A DNA stretch of 64,000 nt from the NCBI RefSeq assembly GCF_014873755.1, contig NZ_JADBEG010000001.1:1056501-1120500 (forward strand). The letters are read 5' to 3'. Source of the stretch: Amycolatopsis lexingtonensis (GTDB taxonomy: Bacteria > Actinomycetota > Actinomycetes > Mycobacteriales > Pseudonocardiaceae). The notes beneath the pieces are model-generated. The model was not told the origin of the DNA and did not search any database. It saw only the letters and a program-made list of their open reading frames with translations. This document shows, piece after piece, positions 1-8,749 of the stretch (positions are counted from its first letter, which is position 1; each line of letters starts with the position of its first letter). Position numbers and translations under genes: made by a program.

Positions 1-195
1 GAGCCGCCGACCAGCCACAGCAGCACAGTGCTCATCGGATGTGCGTTCCGCAACGGGATCGGCCTCTTTCCAGACGTTGTCGATCAACCCGGGCAGGTGC
101 ACCTTTTCGGCCGCGGGCGCCCGCCGCGGAGGGGCATAAGTCCCCATTTCCGCGCGGAAGGTCCTCCCGAAGGCTCGAGCGGTTCCGCGACCTGG

Positions 196-1104
196 TCACC
201 CGGCGGTGGACGCGTAGGTCGGGTCCGTTCGGTGGTCCCGCGCGGTGTCCCGCAGGCACCGCAAGAGCACGGCGCCGTACTTCATGTCCGTGTTCGCCCA
301 GGCGGCCCAGGTGCGCATCCAGTGTTCGGGGCGGTGCGCGGTGAGCGGGAGCCAAGTCCAGCCGGGGAACCACTTCCGGGCCGAAGCGCTGCCGATGAGG
401 ACCGCGTCGACGTGGGAGCTCTTGGCGATCAGCTCGCTGTGTTCGGAGAACGCGCGGAACAGCCAGCCTACTTCGGTGCCGCTGGCGGCCGCGGCGGTGC
501 GCAGGCTGATCTCCTCGCCCTTGGAGGAGTGCGCCATCACGCGCAGGCCGGCGAGGTCGGTGACGTCGATTTCGGTCCGGCCCGCCGGGAGGACGTCCGC
601 GCGGAAAACGCAGCCGAGGCGTTGGCGGAACAGCGGTTCGGCGTGCAGTTCGGGTGGTTCGGTGTGCATCAGGCTCAGGTCGAGCAGGCCGTTGTTGAGC
701 ATGCGGCGCTGTTCCTCGCTGGTGGCCTCGACGATGGCGAACCGGATTTCCGGTGCCTCGGCGGCGACCGCCGCCAGGTACTCCTCGATCCAGCCGTGGG
801 GGACCCCGGACGGCACCCCGAGGTGCACGAGGTGCCCACCGGCCGAAGCGGCCTGGAGGACCTCCGGGACGCGGTCGACGAGCTCGAAGATCGACGACAG
901 GTGGGTTCGCAGGCCCTCCCCGGCGACGGTCAGTTCGGTGCCGCGAGGCGTGCGTCGCAGGAGCCGGTGCCCGAGGTCCTTCTCCAGCTGGGCGATCTGC
1001 CGGCTCAGCGTGGGCTGGGTGAGGTGCAGGGCCGCCGCGGCGCGGGAGATCGAGCCGAACTCGGCCACCGCGCGGAAGTAGTCGAGCTGACGCAACTCAA
1101 GCAT
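196..1104 (-). CDS. LysR-family transcriptional regulator
   Basis: Predicted one-component regulator of the divergent operon that starts at 1214. The N-terminal winged HTH (about residues 2-60) has the family pattern LTQPTLSRQIAQLEKDLG, and an effector-binding domain follows (about 85-295). The protein is 302 aa, normal for the family. I chose the ATG at 1104, which gives the canonical MLELRQLDYF start, over an upstream ATG at 1152 that would add 16 atypical residues and run through the putative operator. The divergent layout fits a catabolic LysR that controls its neighbour and itself. The effector cannot be read from the sequence. Confidence 0.93.
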   Translation of the reverse strand: MLELRQLDYFRAVAEFGSISRAAAALHLTQPTLSRQIAQLEKDLGHRLLRRTPRGTELTVAGEGLRTHLSSIFELVDRVPEVLQAASAGGHLVHLGVPSGVPHGWIEEYLAAVAAEAPEIRFAIVEATSEEQRRMLNNGLLDLSLMHTEPPELHAEPLFRQRLGCVFRADVLPAGRTEIDVTDLAGLRVMAHSSKGEEISLRTAAAASGTEVGWLFRAFSEHSELIAKSSHVDAVLIGSASARKWFPGWTWLPLTAHRPEHWMRTWAAWANTDMKYGAVLLRCLRDTARDHRTDPTYASTAG

Positions 1105-1115
1105 GAGCCGATGGT

Positions 1116-1130
1116 ATGCCCCAGAGGCAT
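1116..1130. promoter_or_regulatory. LysR-type T-N11-A operator candidate
   Basis: The perfect inverted repeat ATGCC-CCAGA-GGCAT lies 12 bp upstream of the lysR start, in the gap shared with the operon at 1214. Its T-N11-A core matches the usual LysR recognition rule. Its role as an operator is inferred from position and symmetry. Confidence 0.55.
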
Positions 1131-1213
1131 GGGGACGGCCAGTGATGGGCATTTGTCAAATACCGCGCGGGACATGACGATCTGAGCAGCGACGACGCTC
1201 TCAGGAGGACCGC

Positions 1214-1951
1214 ATGACCGCCGAGCTGGCTTTCGAACGATTTCCCGGTGGGCCCGCGTCGTTCTCCTTCGTGCTCGTCCACGGCTGGGCGCGCTCGCGG
1301 GCGGACTGGGCTCCCGTCCTCGAGGGGCTGTGCGCCATCGCCCCGGTCGTCGCCGTCGACCTGCCAGGGCACGGCGCCTCCCCACCGGGTGGCGGGATGC
1401 GTCTTCCGCAGGTCGCGGCCGACGTCCACGCGGTGATCGAACGCCTGGGTCTCGCCCGTGTGGTGCTCGTCGGGCACTCCGCGGGCAGCGAGGTCGCCGC
1501 CTTCCTCGCCCGCCGGGAGCCGGAACTGGTCGCGGGACTCGTGGTCGTGGATCCGGCTTTCGGTCTTCCCGACGACGACCGCGCGCGGGTCGAGGCGATG
1601 GCCGGGCGGCTGCGCACCGAAGACCCCGTCACGGTCGCGGCCGAGCACTTCGCGAGGTCCGGGCCGAGTCCGCTCCCCGGCAGGCCGGTTTCGGCCACGC
1701 CGGAAGCGATCCGCGAACTGTTCACCGAGTTCGCCTTCGCGCCCGAGGCGTTGCACTTCCGGACGCAGACGGCTGCCTTCTTCGCCGGCTTCCCGGTACC
1801 GGTGCTCGCCTTCTACCGGAACGAGGACCGGGCCCGCCTGGCGCGGGAAGTCCTTCCCGCCGCGGACATCCGGGTGCTGCCGGGCGGCCACTGGACCCAT
1901 CACGAACACCCCGCCGAGGTCGTGTCCGCGATCGCCGGCTGGACGCACTGA
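1214..1951 (+). CDS. Alpha/beta-fold hydrolase
   Basis: Soluble 245-aa hydrolase. The HGW motif near residue 23 is the oxyanion region, the nucleophile elbow GHSAG puts Ser at 89, and the late His is at 226 in LPGGHWT. The catalytic acid is probably in the FYRNEDRARL stretch. It is the first gene of an operon with an SDR, a TIM-barrel protein and an MFS transporter, so it may cleave an ester or a C-C bond of an imported substrate. The substrate is unknown. An AGGAGG-like ribosome-binding site lies just before the ATG. Confidence 0.88.
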   Translation: MTAELAFERFPGGPASFSFVLVHGWARSRADWAPVLEGLCAIAPVVAVDLPGHGASPPGGGMRLPQVAADVHAVIERLGLARVVLVGHSAGSEVAAFLARREPELVAGLVVVDPAFGLPDDDRARVEAMAGRLRTEDPVTVAAEHFARSGPSPLPGRPVSATPEAIRELFTEFAFAPEALHFRTQTAAFFAGFPVPVLAFYRNEDRARLAREVLPAADIRVLPGGHWTHHEHPAEVVSAIAGWTH

Positions 1952-1970
1952 CCCGAAAAGAAAGGGACAC

Positions 1971-2771
1971 ATGACCAAGCCACAGCGCGTCGCCATCGTC
2001 ACCGGAGGCGCGGGGAAACTGGGCAGTGCCATCGCCGGCCGTCTCCTCGAAGACGGCGTCGCCGTGGTGGTGGCCGATGTCAACGCGGACGCGGCGGCGG
2101 CGGCCGTCGCCGGCTTCCGCGCCCGGTTCGCCGCACCGTCCCATCCCGTCGCGGTAGACCTCGGCTCGGTCGACGCGATCGAAGCGCTGGTGAGCGAGGT
2201 GGGCGACCGGTTCGGCCGCATCGACGTCGTCGTCAACAACGCCGCGGTGAACCGCCGCTCGACGCTGTCCGAGCTCACCGCGGACGCGTGGGACCTGATG
2301 AGCGACGTCAACCTGCGCGCGCCGGCGATCCTGGTCAGCCGCGTGCTCGGCTTCTTCAAGGCGCAGCAGGGCGGCACCGTCGTCAACATCGCTTCGCGGA
2401 ACTGGGTTTCCGGCGGTCCGGTCGCCTACACCACGATGAAAGCCGGCATCGTCGGCATGACCCGGTCGTTCGCGACCGAGCTGGCCAGGTACAACGTCAC
2501 GGCGAACGCCGTCGCGCCCAGCTTCATCGAATCCGACTTCACGACCTACGACCGTGACGAAGCGCAGATGAGCCGGCTGAAGGAGCAGTACCGGGCGATC
2601 ACCCCGTTGCCGCGCATGGCCGAACCGCGCGATGTGGCGAACGCCGTCGCCTTCCTCGCGTCGCCGGCCGCGTCCTTCATCACGGGGGAGGTCCTGCACG
2701 TCTGCGGCGGAGCCCAGCTCGCTCCGCTGCCGCGGACCCCGCTCGCCGTCGAGCACGCGGCACCGCGATGA
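1971..2771 (+). CDS. SDR-family oxidoreductase
   Basis: Short-chain dehydrogenase/reductase of 266 aa. The cofactor motif TGGAGKLG is at residues 11-18, followed by NNA and the catalytic YTTMK. The C-terminus ends in a GEVLHVCGGAQLAP-type segment. The open frame extends further upstream, but the ATG at 1971 follows a purine-rich AAGAAAGGG site and gives the normal SDR start. It probably oxidises a secondary alcohol or reduces a ketone in the pathway of this operon. Its stop overlaps the next start by ATGA, which suggests coupled translation. Confidence 0.9.
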   Translation: MTKPQRVAIVTGGAGKLGSAIAGRLLEDGVAVVVADVNADAAAAAVAGFRARFAAPSHPVAVDLGSVDAIEALVSEVGDRFGRIDVVVNNAAVNRRSTLSELTADAWDLMSDVNLRAPAILVSRVLGFFKAQQGGTVVNIASRNWVSGGPVAYTTMKAGIVGMTRSFATELARYNVTANAVAPSFIESDFTTYDRDEAQMSRLKEQYRAITPLPRMAEPRDVANAVAFLASPAASFITGEVLHVCGGAQLAPLPRTPLAVEHAAPR

Positions 2772-3613
2772 GGTTCAGCGTCGCGACGATCTCCTTGCCC
2801 ACCCTGGATTTCGGCGAGGCGATCGCCGAAATCGCCGCGGCCGGGTTCGGCGGGGTCGAGTGGCGGGTCGAGCCACGCCCCGGCAGCATCCCGGACGGGA
2901 AACCCGCGCACCCGTTCCTGGTGGACCACCGGGCCACGCTGCCGCTCGACGTGCAGGCAGCCGCCGACGTCGCGCGGAAAACCCGCGCCGCCGGGCTGGA
3001 AGTCGTGGGACTGGCGCCGTACATCGAAGCCGGCGACGCCGAAACGCTGCGCCTGGCCTGCGAACTGGCCACCGCGGCGGGTGCGCCGCAGATCCGGCTC
3101 CAGGCGCCGAGGATTTCCCGCACCGGCAAGCCGTATTCGCGGCTGTACGAGGAGACGGTCACGTTCTTCGCGGACGTCGAGGCGGCCGCGCGGGAAGCCG
3201 GAATCCGGGCACTGCTGGAGATCCACCACAACACCATCTGCTCCAGCGCCGCACTGGCGCACCGGGTCGTCTCCCGGTTCGACCCGGTGCACGTCGGCGT
3301 CATCTACGACCTCGGCAATCTCGTCTTCGAAGGCTTCGAGGCCCACGAAGTCGCCCTCGACCTGCTCGGTGCTCACCTCGGGCACGTGCACCTGAAGAAC
3401 GCCGCGCACTTCCGCTCGCCGGGTGGCGGGTGGCAGCCGGGGTGGACACCGCTGGAAGACGGCGAAGTCGACGTCCCGCACGTTCTCGGCCTGCTCGACC
3501 GGCACGGCTACCGCGGCTGGGTGTCCGTGGAGGACATGAGCCTCGACCGTTCACCTCGCGCGACCTTGCACCACAACGCGGCCCAGCTCCGCGAGTGGGG
3601 CCTGCTGCGCTGA
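2768..3613 (+). CDS. Sugar phosphate isomerase/epimerase-like TIM barrel protein
   Basis: Protein of 281 aa from the xylose-isomerase-like TIM barrel (AP endonuclease 2) superfamily. The metal-ligand pattern is intact: Glu in LLEIHHN, Asp in VIYDLGN, His in GHVHLKN and Glu in VSVEDMS. Related enzymes include inosose dehydratase, hydroxypyruvate isomerase, 3-dehydroshikimate dehydratase and catalytic subunits of C-glycoside deglycosidases. The sequence alone does not choose between them. The partner SDR and MFS genes suggest catabolism of a polyol, cyclitol or hydroaromatic compound. Confidence 0.82.
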   Translation: MRFSVATISLPTLDFGEAIAEIAAAGFGGVEWRVEPRPGSIPDGKPAHPFLVDHRATLPLDVQAAADVARKTRAAGLEVVGLAPYIEAGDAETLRLACELATAAGAPQIRLQAPRISRTGKPYSRLYEETVTFFADVEAAAREAGIRALLEIHHNTICSSAALAHRVVSRFDPVHVGVIYDLGNLVFEGFEAHEVALDLLGAHLGHVHLKNAAHFRSPGGGWQPGWTPLEDGEVDVPHVLGLLDRHGYRGWVSVEDMSLDRSPRATLHHNAAQLREWGLLR

Positions 3614-3643
3614 CCGATCCCGCCCCGGACAAGGAGGTCCCTC

Positions 3644-4885
3644 ATGGGTATCACGCGTTCCCGCTACCGCTGGGTGATCCTGGCCATCTGCTGGCTGGCG
3701 TTCACCCTCATCTACATCAACCGCACCGCGTGGGCGGTCGTCGCCGTCGACGCCTCGCACTCGCTCGGGCTTTCCGTGGCGCAGCTCGGGATCTTCGCCA
3801 CGGCGTTGTCCATCGGCTACGTCGTCAGCAACATCCCCGGCGGGATCGTCGCGGACCTGATCGGCGGCCGCATGGCGGCCGGGATTTCCCTGGTGGCAGC
3901 GGGAATCCTCACGGTCGCGTTCGGCACCGTGACGAACGTCGGGGTGGGGATCGCGCTCCAGATCGTCATCGGCCTGGTCAGCGGCGCGGACGTCGCGTCG
4001 TTCACCAAGCTGATCAGCCGGTGGTTCCCGCCCGCCGAGCGCGGCACCGCTTTCGGCCTGTACATCACCTCGACCGCGCTGGGCAGCGTGATCGCCAACG
4101 CGTCCATCCCGGCGCTGCTGGCGCAGCTGCACTGGAACGGCGTCTACTACGTCCTCGGCGTGCTGACGGTCGTCGTCGGCGTGGTGTGCTGGACGTTCCT
4201 GCGCAACGACCCGCCGTCCCCCGTCGAACCCGCGGTGGAGCCGCCGGCACCGGGGGAGCGGCTCGGGCTGCGGGCGATGGTCAGGAACCGGAACCTGCTC
4301 GCCCTCGCGGCGGCGGGCCTGGGGATGCAGTGGGCCACGCTGGGGTTCCTGGCCTGGGGCAACTCGCTGATGGTCAAGGCGCTCGGCCTGTCGGCCGCGA
4401 AGGCCGCGCTGGTGATGGTCGTCGTCAGCACCACGGCCATCGGGGTCAAACCGCTGGTCGGGTTCCTTTCCGACCGCCTGCGCGGCACCCGCAAGGCGCA
4501 CCTGATGGTGCTCAGCGGGTACTTCGTGGTCATCCTGGTTGTGTTCGGGCTTGTCCGGGACTACTCGGTGATGCTCGTGCTCGCGCCCTTCCTCGGGCTC
4601 GGCGTCTACGGCTACACGGTGCTGACGAACTCGACGGTGCCGCAGTACGCGGATCCCCGGTTCGTCGGCGGCGCGTTCGGCTTCGCCAACACCGCGTGGC
4701 AGCTCGGCGGTGTCTTCGCGCCGATCGCCGTGGGCGCGGTGTTCGGCGCCACCGGCTCGCTGTTCCTCGCACTCGCGGCCCTGGCCGCCGGTCCGCTGCT
4801 GGGCGTGTTCCTGTTGCTGTTCATCCGCGCGGACGCCGAGACGCCGGTCGCCGGCAAGAGCCGGGAGCGCGTCCACACCAGGTGA
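3644..4885 (+). CDS. MFS transporter
   Basis: Integral membrane protein of 413 aa with about 12 hydrophobic helices and an N-terminal basic segment before helix 1. The arrangement FTLIYINRTAWAVV followed by a SNIPGGIVADLIGGR loop resembles the organic-anion:cation symporter branch of the major facilitator superfamily. A strong AAGGAGG site precedes the ATG. As last gene of the operon it is the likely importer of the compound processed by the upstream enzymes. It abuts the convergent lysR gene without a gap. Confidence 0.88.
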   Translation: MGITRSRYRWVILAICWLAFTLIYINRTAWAVVAVDASHSLGLSVAQLGIFATALSIGYVVSNIPGGIVADLIGGRMAAGISLVAAGILTVAFGTVTNVGVGIALQIVIGLVSGADVASFTKLISRWFPPAERGTAFGLYITSTALGSVIANASIPALLAQLHWNGVYYVLGVLTVVVGVVCWTFLRNDPPSPVEPAVEPPAPGERLGLRAMVRNRNLLALAAAGLGMQWATLGFLAWGNSLMVKALGLSAAKAALVMVVVSTTAIGVKPLVGFLSDRLRGTRKAHLMVLSGYFVVILVVFGLVRDYSVMLVLAPFLGLGVYGYTVLTNSTVPQYADPRFVGGAFGFANTAWQLGGVFAPIAVGAVFGATGSLFLALAALAAGPLLGVFLLLFIRADAETPVAGKSRERVHTR

Positions 4886-5836
4886 CTACCGCTTGACCGA
4901 CCGGGCTTCGCGGCGGGCGAGGACGTCGTCGAGGCGGGTGCCGACTTCGGCGCAGTTGGCGCGGACGACGTCCAGGAACGCCGCGAGCACCGGGGAGTCG
5001 TCGGCCGCGCGGAAGGACAGCTGCAGGTCCGGGAGGCGGACGTGCGGGGCGATGTCGCAGAACCAGACGTCCTTGCGGGTGACCAGCCGCATCCGGGCGG
5101 GGCCGAGGCCGACGCCGACGTCGCACGCCGCCAGGCCGATGATCGTGTGGACGTCCCGGGACACCGTGGCGGCGTCCAGCGCGGCCGCCCCGGCGCCGAA
5201 CAGGTCACGCAGGCGCGCGGCCACGGCGGGTTCCTGCGCGGGCGCCGACATGATCAGGCGCTCGGCCGCGAGCTGCTCGAGCCGGATCTCCGCGCGGCCG
5301 GCGAAGGGGTGGGCGGTGCCGACAACGGCGACCAGGTGGTCGGCGCCGATGGGGACGGTCACCAGGCCGTCCACGCGCGCGCCGCGCGGGGTGCCGCGGC
5401 CGACCGCGACGTCGAGTTCGCCCGCGACCAGTGCGGCCGTCCCGTCCGGGCTGTTCATCTCCCGCAGGTCGAGCCGGACGTCCGGCCGGGCCTTGCGGAA
5501 CCGGCCCAGCACGCCGGGCAGCGGGTCGAGGAGGGCCGAGCCGATGAAGCCCATGCGCAGCTGCCCCGTCTCGCCGCGGGCCGCGCGGCCGGCTTCGACC
5601 GCGGCGGCCGCCATCTCGCCCAGCGCCCGCCGGGCCCGGGCCAGGAACGCGGTGCCGGCCGCGGTCGGGAACACCCCGCGGGGCGTGCGGTCGAACAGCC
5701 GCTCGCCGACCTCGCGTTCGACGGCCGCGATCTGGGTGGACAGCGGCGGCTGGGCGATGCCGAGGGACGCGGCCGCGCGGCCGAAGTGCTGGTGCTCGGC
5801 CAGCGCGAGGGCGTAGCGGAGGTGACGGGACTCCAT
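4886..5836 (-). CDS. LysR-family transcriptional regulator
   Basis: LysR regulator of 316 aa, divergent from the hydrolase-MFS-nitroreductase operon at 5913. The HTH is in the first 60 residues (LGIAQPPLSTQIAAVEREVG), and the effector domain begins near residue 90. I set the start at the ATG at 5836 (MESRHLRYALALAEH). The longer open frame to 5926 would cross the divergent promoter region and add 30 atypical residues. It is a paralogue of the LysR gene at 196-1104 only at family level. Confidence 0.93.
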   Translation of the reverse strand: MESRHLRYALALAEHQHFGRAAASLGIAQPPLSTQIAAVEREVGERLFDRTPRGVFPTAAGTAFLARARRALGEMAAAAVEAGRAARGETGQLRMGFIGSALLDPLPGVLGRFRKARPDVRLDLREMNSPDGTAALVAGELDVAVGRGTPRGARVDGLVTVPIGADHLVAVVGTAHPFAGRAEIRLEQLAAERLIMSAPAQEPAVAARLRDLFGAGAAALDAATVSRDVHTIIGLAACDVGVGLGPARMRLVTRKDVWFCDIAPHVRLPDLQLSFRAADDSPVLAAFLDVVRANCAEVGTRLDDVLARREARSVKR

Positions 5837-5867
5837 ACGTTCAGGATATCGCGTGAGGGTGATCCAG

Positions 5868-5883
5868 CTATGAAAGTGGATAG
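5868..5883. promoter_or_regulatory. Inverted repeat in the divergent lysR/hydrolase promoter
   Basis: CTAT-N8-ATAG forms a 16-bp dyad between the two divergent starts, 30 bp before the hydrolase gene. The site is AT-richer than its surroundings. It is a plausible LysR-binding site, although the spacing does not give an exact T-N11-A. Confidence 0.4.
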
Positions 5884-5912
5884 CGCGCTCGCCGCGCGGT
5901 GGGGTGGACGGC

Positions 5913-6758
5913 ATGACTGAAACCACCGCTTGCGTGCTCGTTCACGGTGCCTGGCACTCCTCACTGCACTGGGCCGCCACCCAGCGGGCACTGGCCGCGC
6001 AAGGCATCACCGGCGTCGCCGTCGACCTCCCCGGGCACGGCGTGACCGCGCCGCTGCCGTCCGGGTACCTCCGGCCCGGACAGCCCGGGCTGGCGACCGA
6101 GCCCTCCGCGCTCGCCGGGCTGACCACCGAGGTGCTCGTCGACGCCCTGATCGCCGACCTCGCGGAGGTGCGCCGCCGGTTCGCCCGCGTGGTCCTCGTC
6201 GCGCACAGCGCGGGCGGCGGCCCGGCCTCGGCCGCGGTCGAGCGGCACCCCGGCCTGGTCGACCACGTCGTCTACCTGTCGGCGTTCGTGCCCGCCGGAC
6301 GGCCGCGCTTCGGCGACTACGTGACGGACCCGGTCAACGACGGCGCCGCCCACGCACCCCGGACCGGCGACCCCGACGTCCTCGGCGCCTTCCGGATCAA
6401 CCCGCTCTCGCCCGACCCCGCCGAGGTCGAGGCGATCCGGCGGGCGTTCCTGACCGACTGGCCCGCGGACCGGCCGGGCTGGCGCCTGACGTTGCACCCC
6501 GACGAACCGGTGGCGTCGCTCGCCGGGGCATATCCGGTGACAGCCGGGCGGTGGGGCCGGGTGCCGCGCAGCTACGTCCGGCTGACCGACGACCTGGCGC
6601 TGCCGCCGGCCACCCAGGACCTGATGATCGCCGAAGCGGACCGCCTGACCCCGGAGCACCCGTTCGCGGTGCGTTCCCTGCCCGGCGGGCACTCGCCGTT
6701 CCTGACCCGCCCCGCCGAGCTCGCCGAACTCCTCGGCCGGATCGCGAAGCAGGCATGA
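5913..6758 (+). CDS. Alpha/beta-fold hydrolase (EstC-like branch)
   Basis: Hydrolase of 281 aa that starts with the CVLVHGAWHSSLHW pattern of the esterase/hydroxynitrile-lyase-like branch. The nucleophile elbow is AHSAGG, so the usual first Gly is Ala. The probable catalytic His is in LPGGHSPF near the C-terminus. The ATG at 5913 is preferred to a GTG three codons earlier. It overlaps the next gene by ATGA and is probably co-transcribed with the MFS and nitroreductase genes under the divergent LysR. Confidence 0.88.
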   Translation: MTETTACVLVHGAWHSSLHWAATQRALAAQGITGVAVDLPGHGVTAPLPSGYLRPGQPGLATEPSALAGLTTEVLVDALIADLAEVRRRFARVVLVAHSAGGGPASAAVERHPGLVDHVVYLSAFVPAGRPRFGDYVTDPVNDGAAHAPRTGDPDVLGAFRINPLSPDPAEVEAIRRAFLTDWPADRPGWRLTLHPDEPVASLAGAYPVTAGRWGRVPRSYVRLTDDLALPPATQDLMIAEADRLTPEHPFAVRSLPGGHSPFLTRPAELAELLGRIAKQA

Positions 6759-8131
6759 GGCCCGCCGCGCAAGCCGTGCTGCTGTCGGGGACGTTCGTCC
6801 AGCTGATGAGCGTCACCGTGATGCAGCTCGCCGTCCCGCGCATCCGCCACGACCTCGCCGCCGGCTCGGGCGCGGGTCAGCTCGCGCTGGTCGGCTACAC
6901 GCTGACCTACGCCTGCGCGCTGATCACCGCGGCCCGGCTCGGCGACCGGTTCGGCTACCGGCGGGTGTTCGTCATCGGCACGGCCGTGTTCACGCTGGCG
7001 TCGCTGGCCGCGGCCGCCGCGCCGGACGTCGAAACCCTCGTGGTCGCCCGGCTGGTGCAGGGCGCGGGCAGCGGCCTGGTCGCGCCGCAGATCCTGTCGC
7101 TGATCCAGACCGCGGTGCCGGCGGACCGGCGGGCCGGGGTGCTGGGCCGCTACGGGGCGACGATGGCCGTGGCGTCGCTGGCCGGCCCGCTGTGCTGCGG
7201 CGTCCTGCTGCACTTCGACCCGTTCGGGCTGGGCTGGCGGCTGGCACTGGCCCTGCCCGTGCCGGTGGGGATCGTGTCGCTGGCCCTGGTCCGGATCCTG
7301 CCCGGCGGGCGCGGCCCGGTGGACGCGAGCCGGGTGGATCCGGCCGGGGCCGCGCTGTCGTTGACCGGGCTGATCCTGCTCGTGCTGCCGCTGACCCTCG
7401 GCCAGGACGCGGGCTGGCCGGCCTGGACGTGGGCGAGCCTGGCCCTCGGGCTGGTCCTGCTCGTCGCCTTCGCCGCGGCACAACGCCGAGTGCGCTACCC
7501 GTTGGTGCGGCCGGAAGCGCTGACCGCGTCGAGGACCCGGTGGGGCATCGGCGCGGTGTTCCTCTTCAACGCCGGGATCCCGTCGTTGAGCCTGCTGCTT
7601 TCCTTGCACCTGCAGGGCGCGCTGCACCGCGACCCGCTGGTGACGGCGTTGACCGTCGCGCCGTACGCGATCGGCGCCCTGCTGGGCAGCGCGGTCGCCG
7701 AAGCCGCGGCACGCCGGTTCGGCGCCGCGGCGCTCGCCGCCGCGTCCGCCGGCCTGGCCGCGGTGTCGCTGCTGCTCATCCCGGCGCTGGCCGGGCCGGC
7801 GCCGCTCCTGTGGGCGGTGCTCGGGGCCGGCGGCTTCGCGTTCGGCGTCTTCACGGCATCGGCGTTTTCCCTGGTCCTGAACCGGGTTCCGGTGCCCGTG
7901 GCCAGTTCGGTGTCGGGGTTGCTGCCCACCGCGCAGCAACTCGGCGGCACACTCGGCGTCGCACTGGCGGGGGTCGTCTACACCGCCGGGGCGCTGGACG
8001 CGGCAATGGGCTACGAGGCCGTCGTGTTCCTGCTCGCGGCCATGGCCACGGCCCGCTTGCGCAAGCCCGCCGCGGAAACCACCGGAGGTGTGTCGTGGAC
8101 AAGCTCGCTCTCACGGCCGAAGAACTGCTGA
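6755..8131 (+). CDS. MFS transporter, drug/proton antiporter type
   Basis: Membrane protein of 458 aa, long enough for 14 helices. LGDRFGYRRVFVIG follows helix 2 and RLVQGAGSGLVAPQ lies in helix 4-5, the pattern of the DHA2 (QacA/EmrB-like) exporters. It overlaps the hydrolase by 4 bp, and its C-terminal codons overlap the nitroreductase start. An efflux role next to a nitroreductase and a hydrolase suggests detoxification of an aromatic or quinone-like compound, but this is inferred. Confidence 0.86.
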   Translation: MRPAAQAVLLSGTFVQLMSVTVMQLAVPRIRHDLAAGSGAGQLALVGYTLTYACALITAARLGDRFGYRRVFVIGTAVFTLASLAAAAAPDVETLVVARLVQGAGSGLVAPQILSLIQTAVPADRRAGVLGRYGATMAVASLAGPLCCGVLLHFDPFGLGWRLALALPVPVGIVSLALVRILPGGRGPVDASRVDPAGAALSLTGLILLVLPLTLGQDAGWPAWTWASLALGLVLLVAFAAAQRRVRYPLVRPEALTASRTRWGIGAVFLFNAGIPSLSLLLSLHLQGALHRDPLVTALTVAPYAIGALLGSAVAEAAARRFGAAALAAASAGLAAVSLLLIPALAGPAPLLWAVLGAGGFAFGVFTASAFSLVLNRVPVPVASSVSGLLPTAQQLGGTLGVALAGVVYTAGALDAAMGYEAVVFLLAAMATARLRKPAAETTGGVSWTSSLSRPKNC

Positions 8132-8742
8132 GCACCACCCGCGCGGTGCGGCACCGGCTCGACTTCGACCGGCCCGTCGACCCGGCCGTCCTGCGCCGGT
8201 GCGTGGAACTGGCCCTGCAGGCGCCCACCGGACGCAACCGCCAGGGCTGGCACTTCGTCGTGGTCACCGATCCGGACCGCCGCGCCGAGCTGGCCCGGCT
8301 CTGGCGCCTCGGCCTCGGCCGGGGCGACACCCCGATGTCACTGGACGACCAGCGCCGCGCCTGGCGTGAAGGCGGCTCGATGGACAAGGTCTGGAGCGGA
8401 CTGCGCCACTTGGCGGAGAACCTGCACCGCGCGCCGGCGTTGGTGGTGCCGTGCGTCGAGGGCCGCACCGACGGCCTCGGCGCGGATCGTCAAGCGGGCC
8501 GGTGGGGCTCGCTGCTGCCCGCGGTGTGGAGCTTCATGCTCGCCGCGCGCCTGCACGGCCTCGGCACGGTATGGACGACGGGGAACATGCCGGTCGAACG
8601 GGAAGTCGCGGCGTTGCTGGGCATTCCGCACGAGTCGGTGATGCAGGCCGCGGTGATCCCGGTCGCGCACACCGTCGGGACGGACTTCCGGCCGGCGGCC
8701 CGGGTCCCGGTCGACGAGGTCCTGCACTGGGACCGGTGGTGA
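8095..8742 (+). CDS. Nitroreductase-family FMN protein
   Basis: Flavoprotein of 215 aa with nitroreductase-family features: an N-terminal RAVRHRLDF segment, the FMN-contacting APTGRNRQGWHFVVV stretch, and a C-terminal LLGIPHESVMQAAVIPVA region. Members reduce quinones, nitroaromatics or enones, or have more specialised redox roles. The GTG at 8095 follows GGAGG with good spacing and lies inside the end of the MFS gene, so the two overlap by 37 bp. It is last in the LysR-linked operon. Confidence 0.87.
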   Translation: MDKLALTAEELLSTTRAVRHRLDFDRPVDPAVLRRCVELALQAPTGRNRQGWHFVVVTDPDRRAELARLWRLGLGRGDTPMSLDDQRRAWREGGSMDKVWSGLRHLAENLHRAPALVVPCVEGRTDGLGADRQAGRWGSLLPAVWSFMLAARLHGLGTVWTTGNMPVEREVAALLGIPHESVMQAAVIPVAHTVGTDFRPAARVPVDEVLHWDRW

Positions 8743-8749
8743 CGCCGGC

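Noticed and set aside
1..35. Possible start of a minus-strand gene running off the left edge (MSTVLLWLVGG).
   Set aside because: Only 11 codons are in view and no ribosome-binding site was seen, so it cannot be supported.
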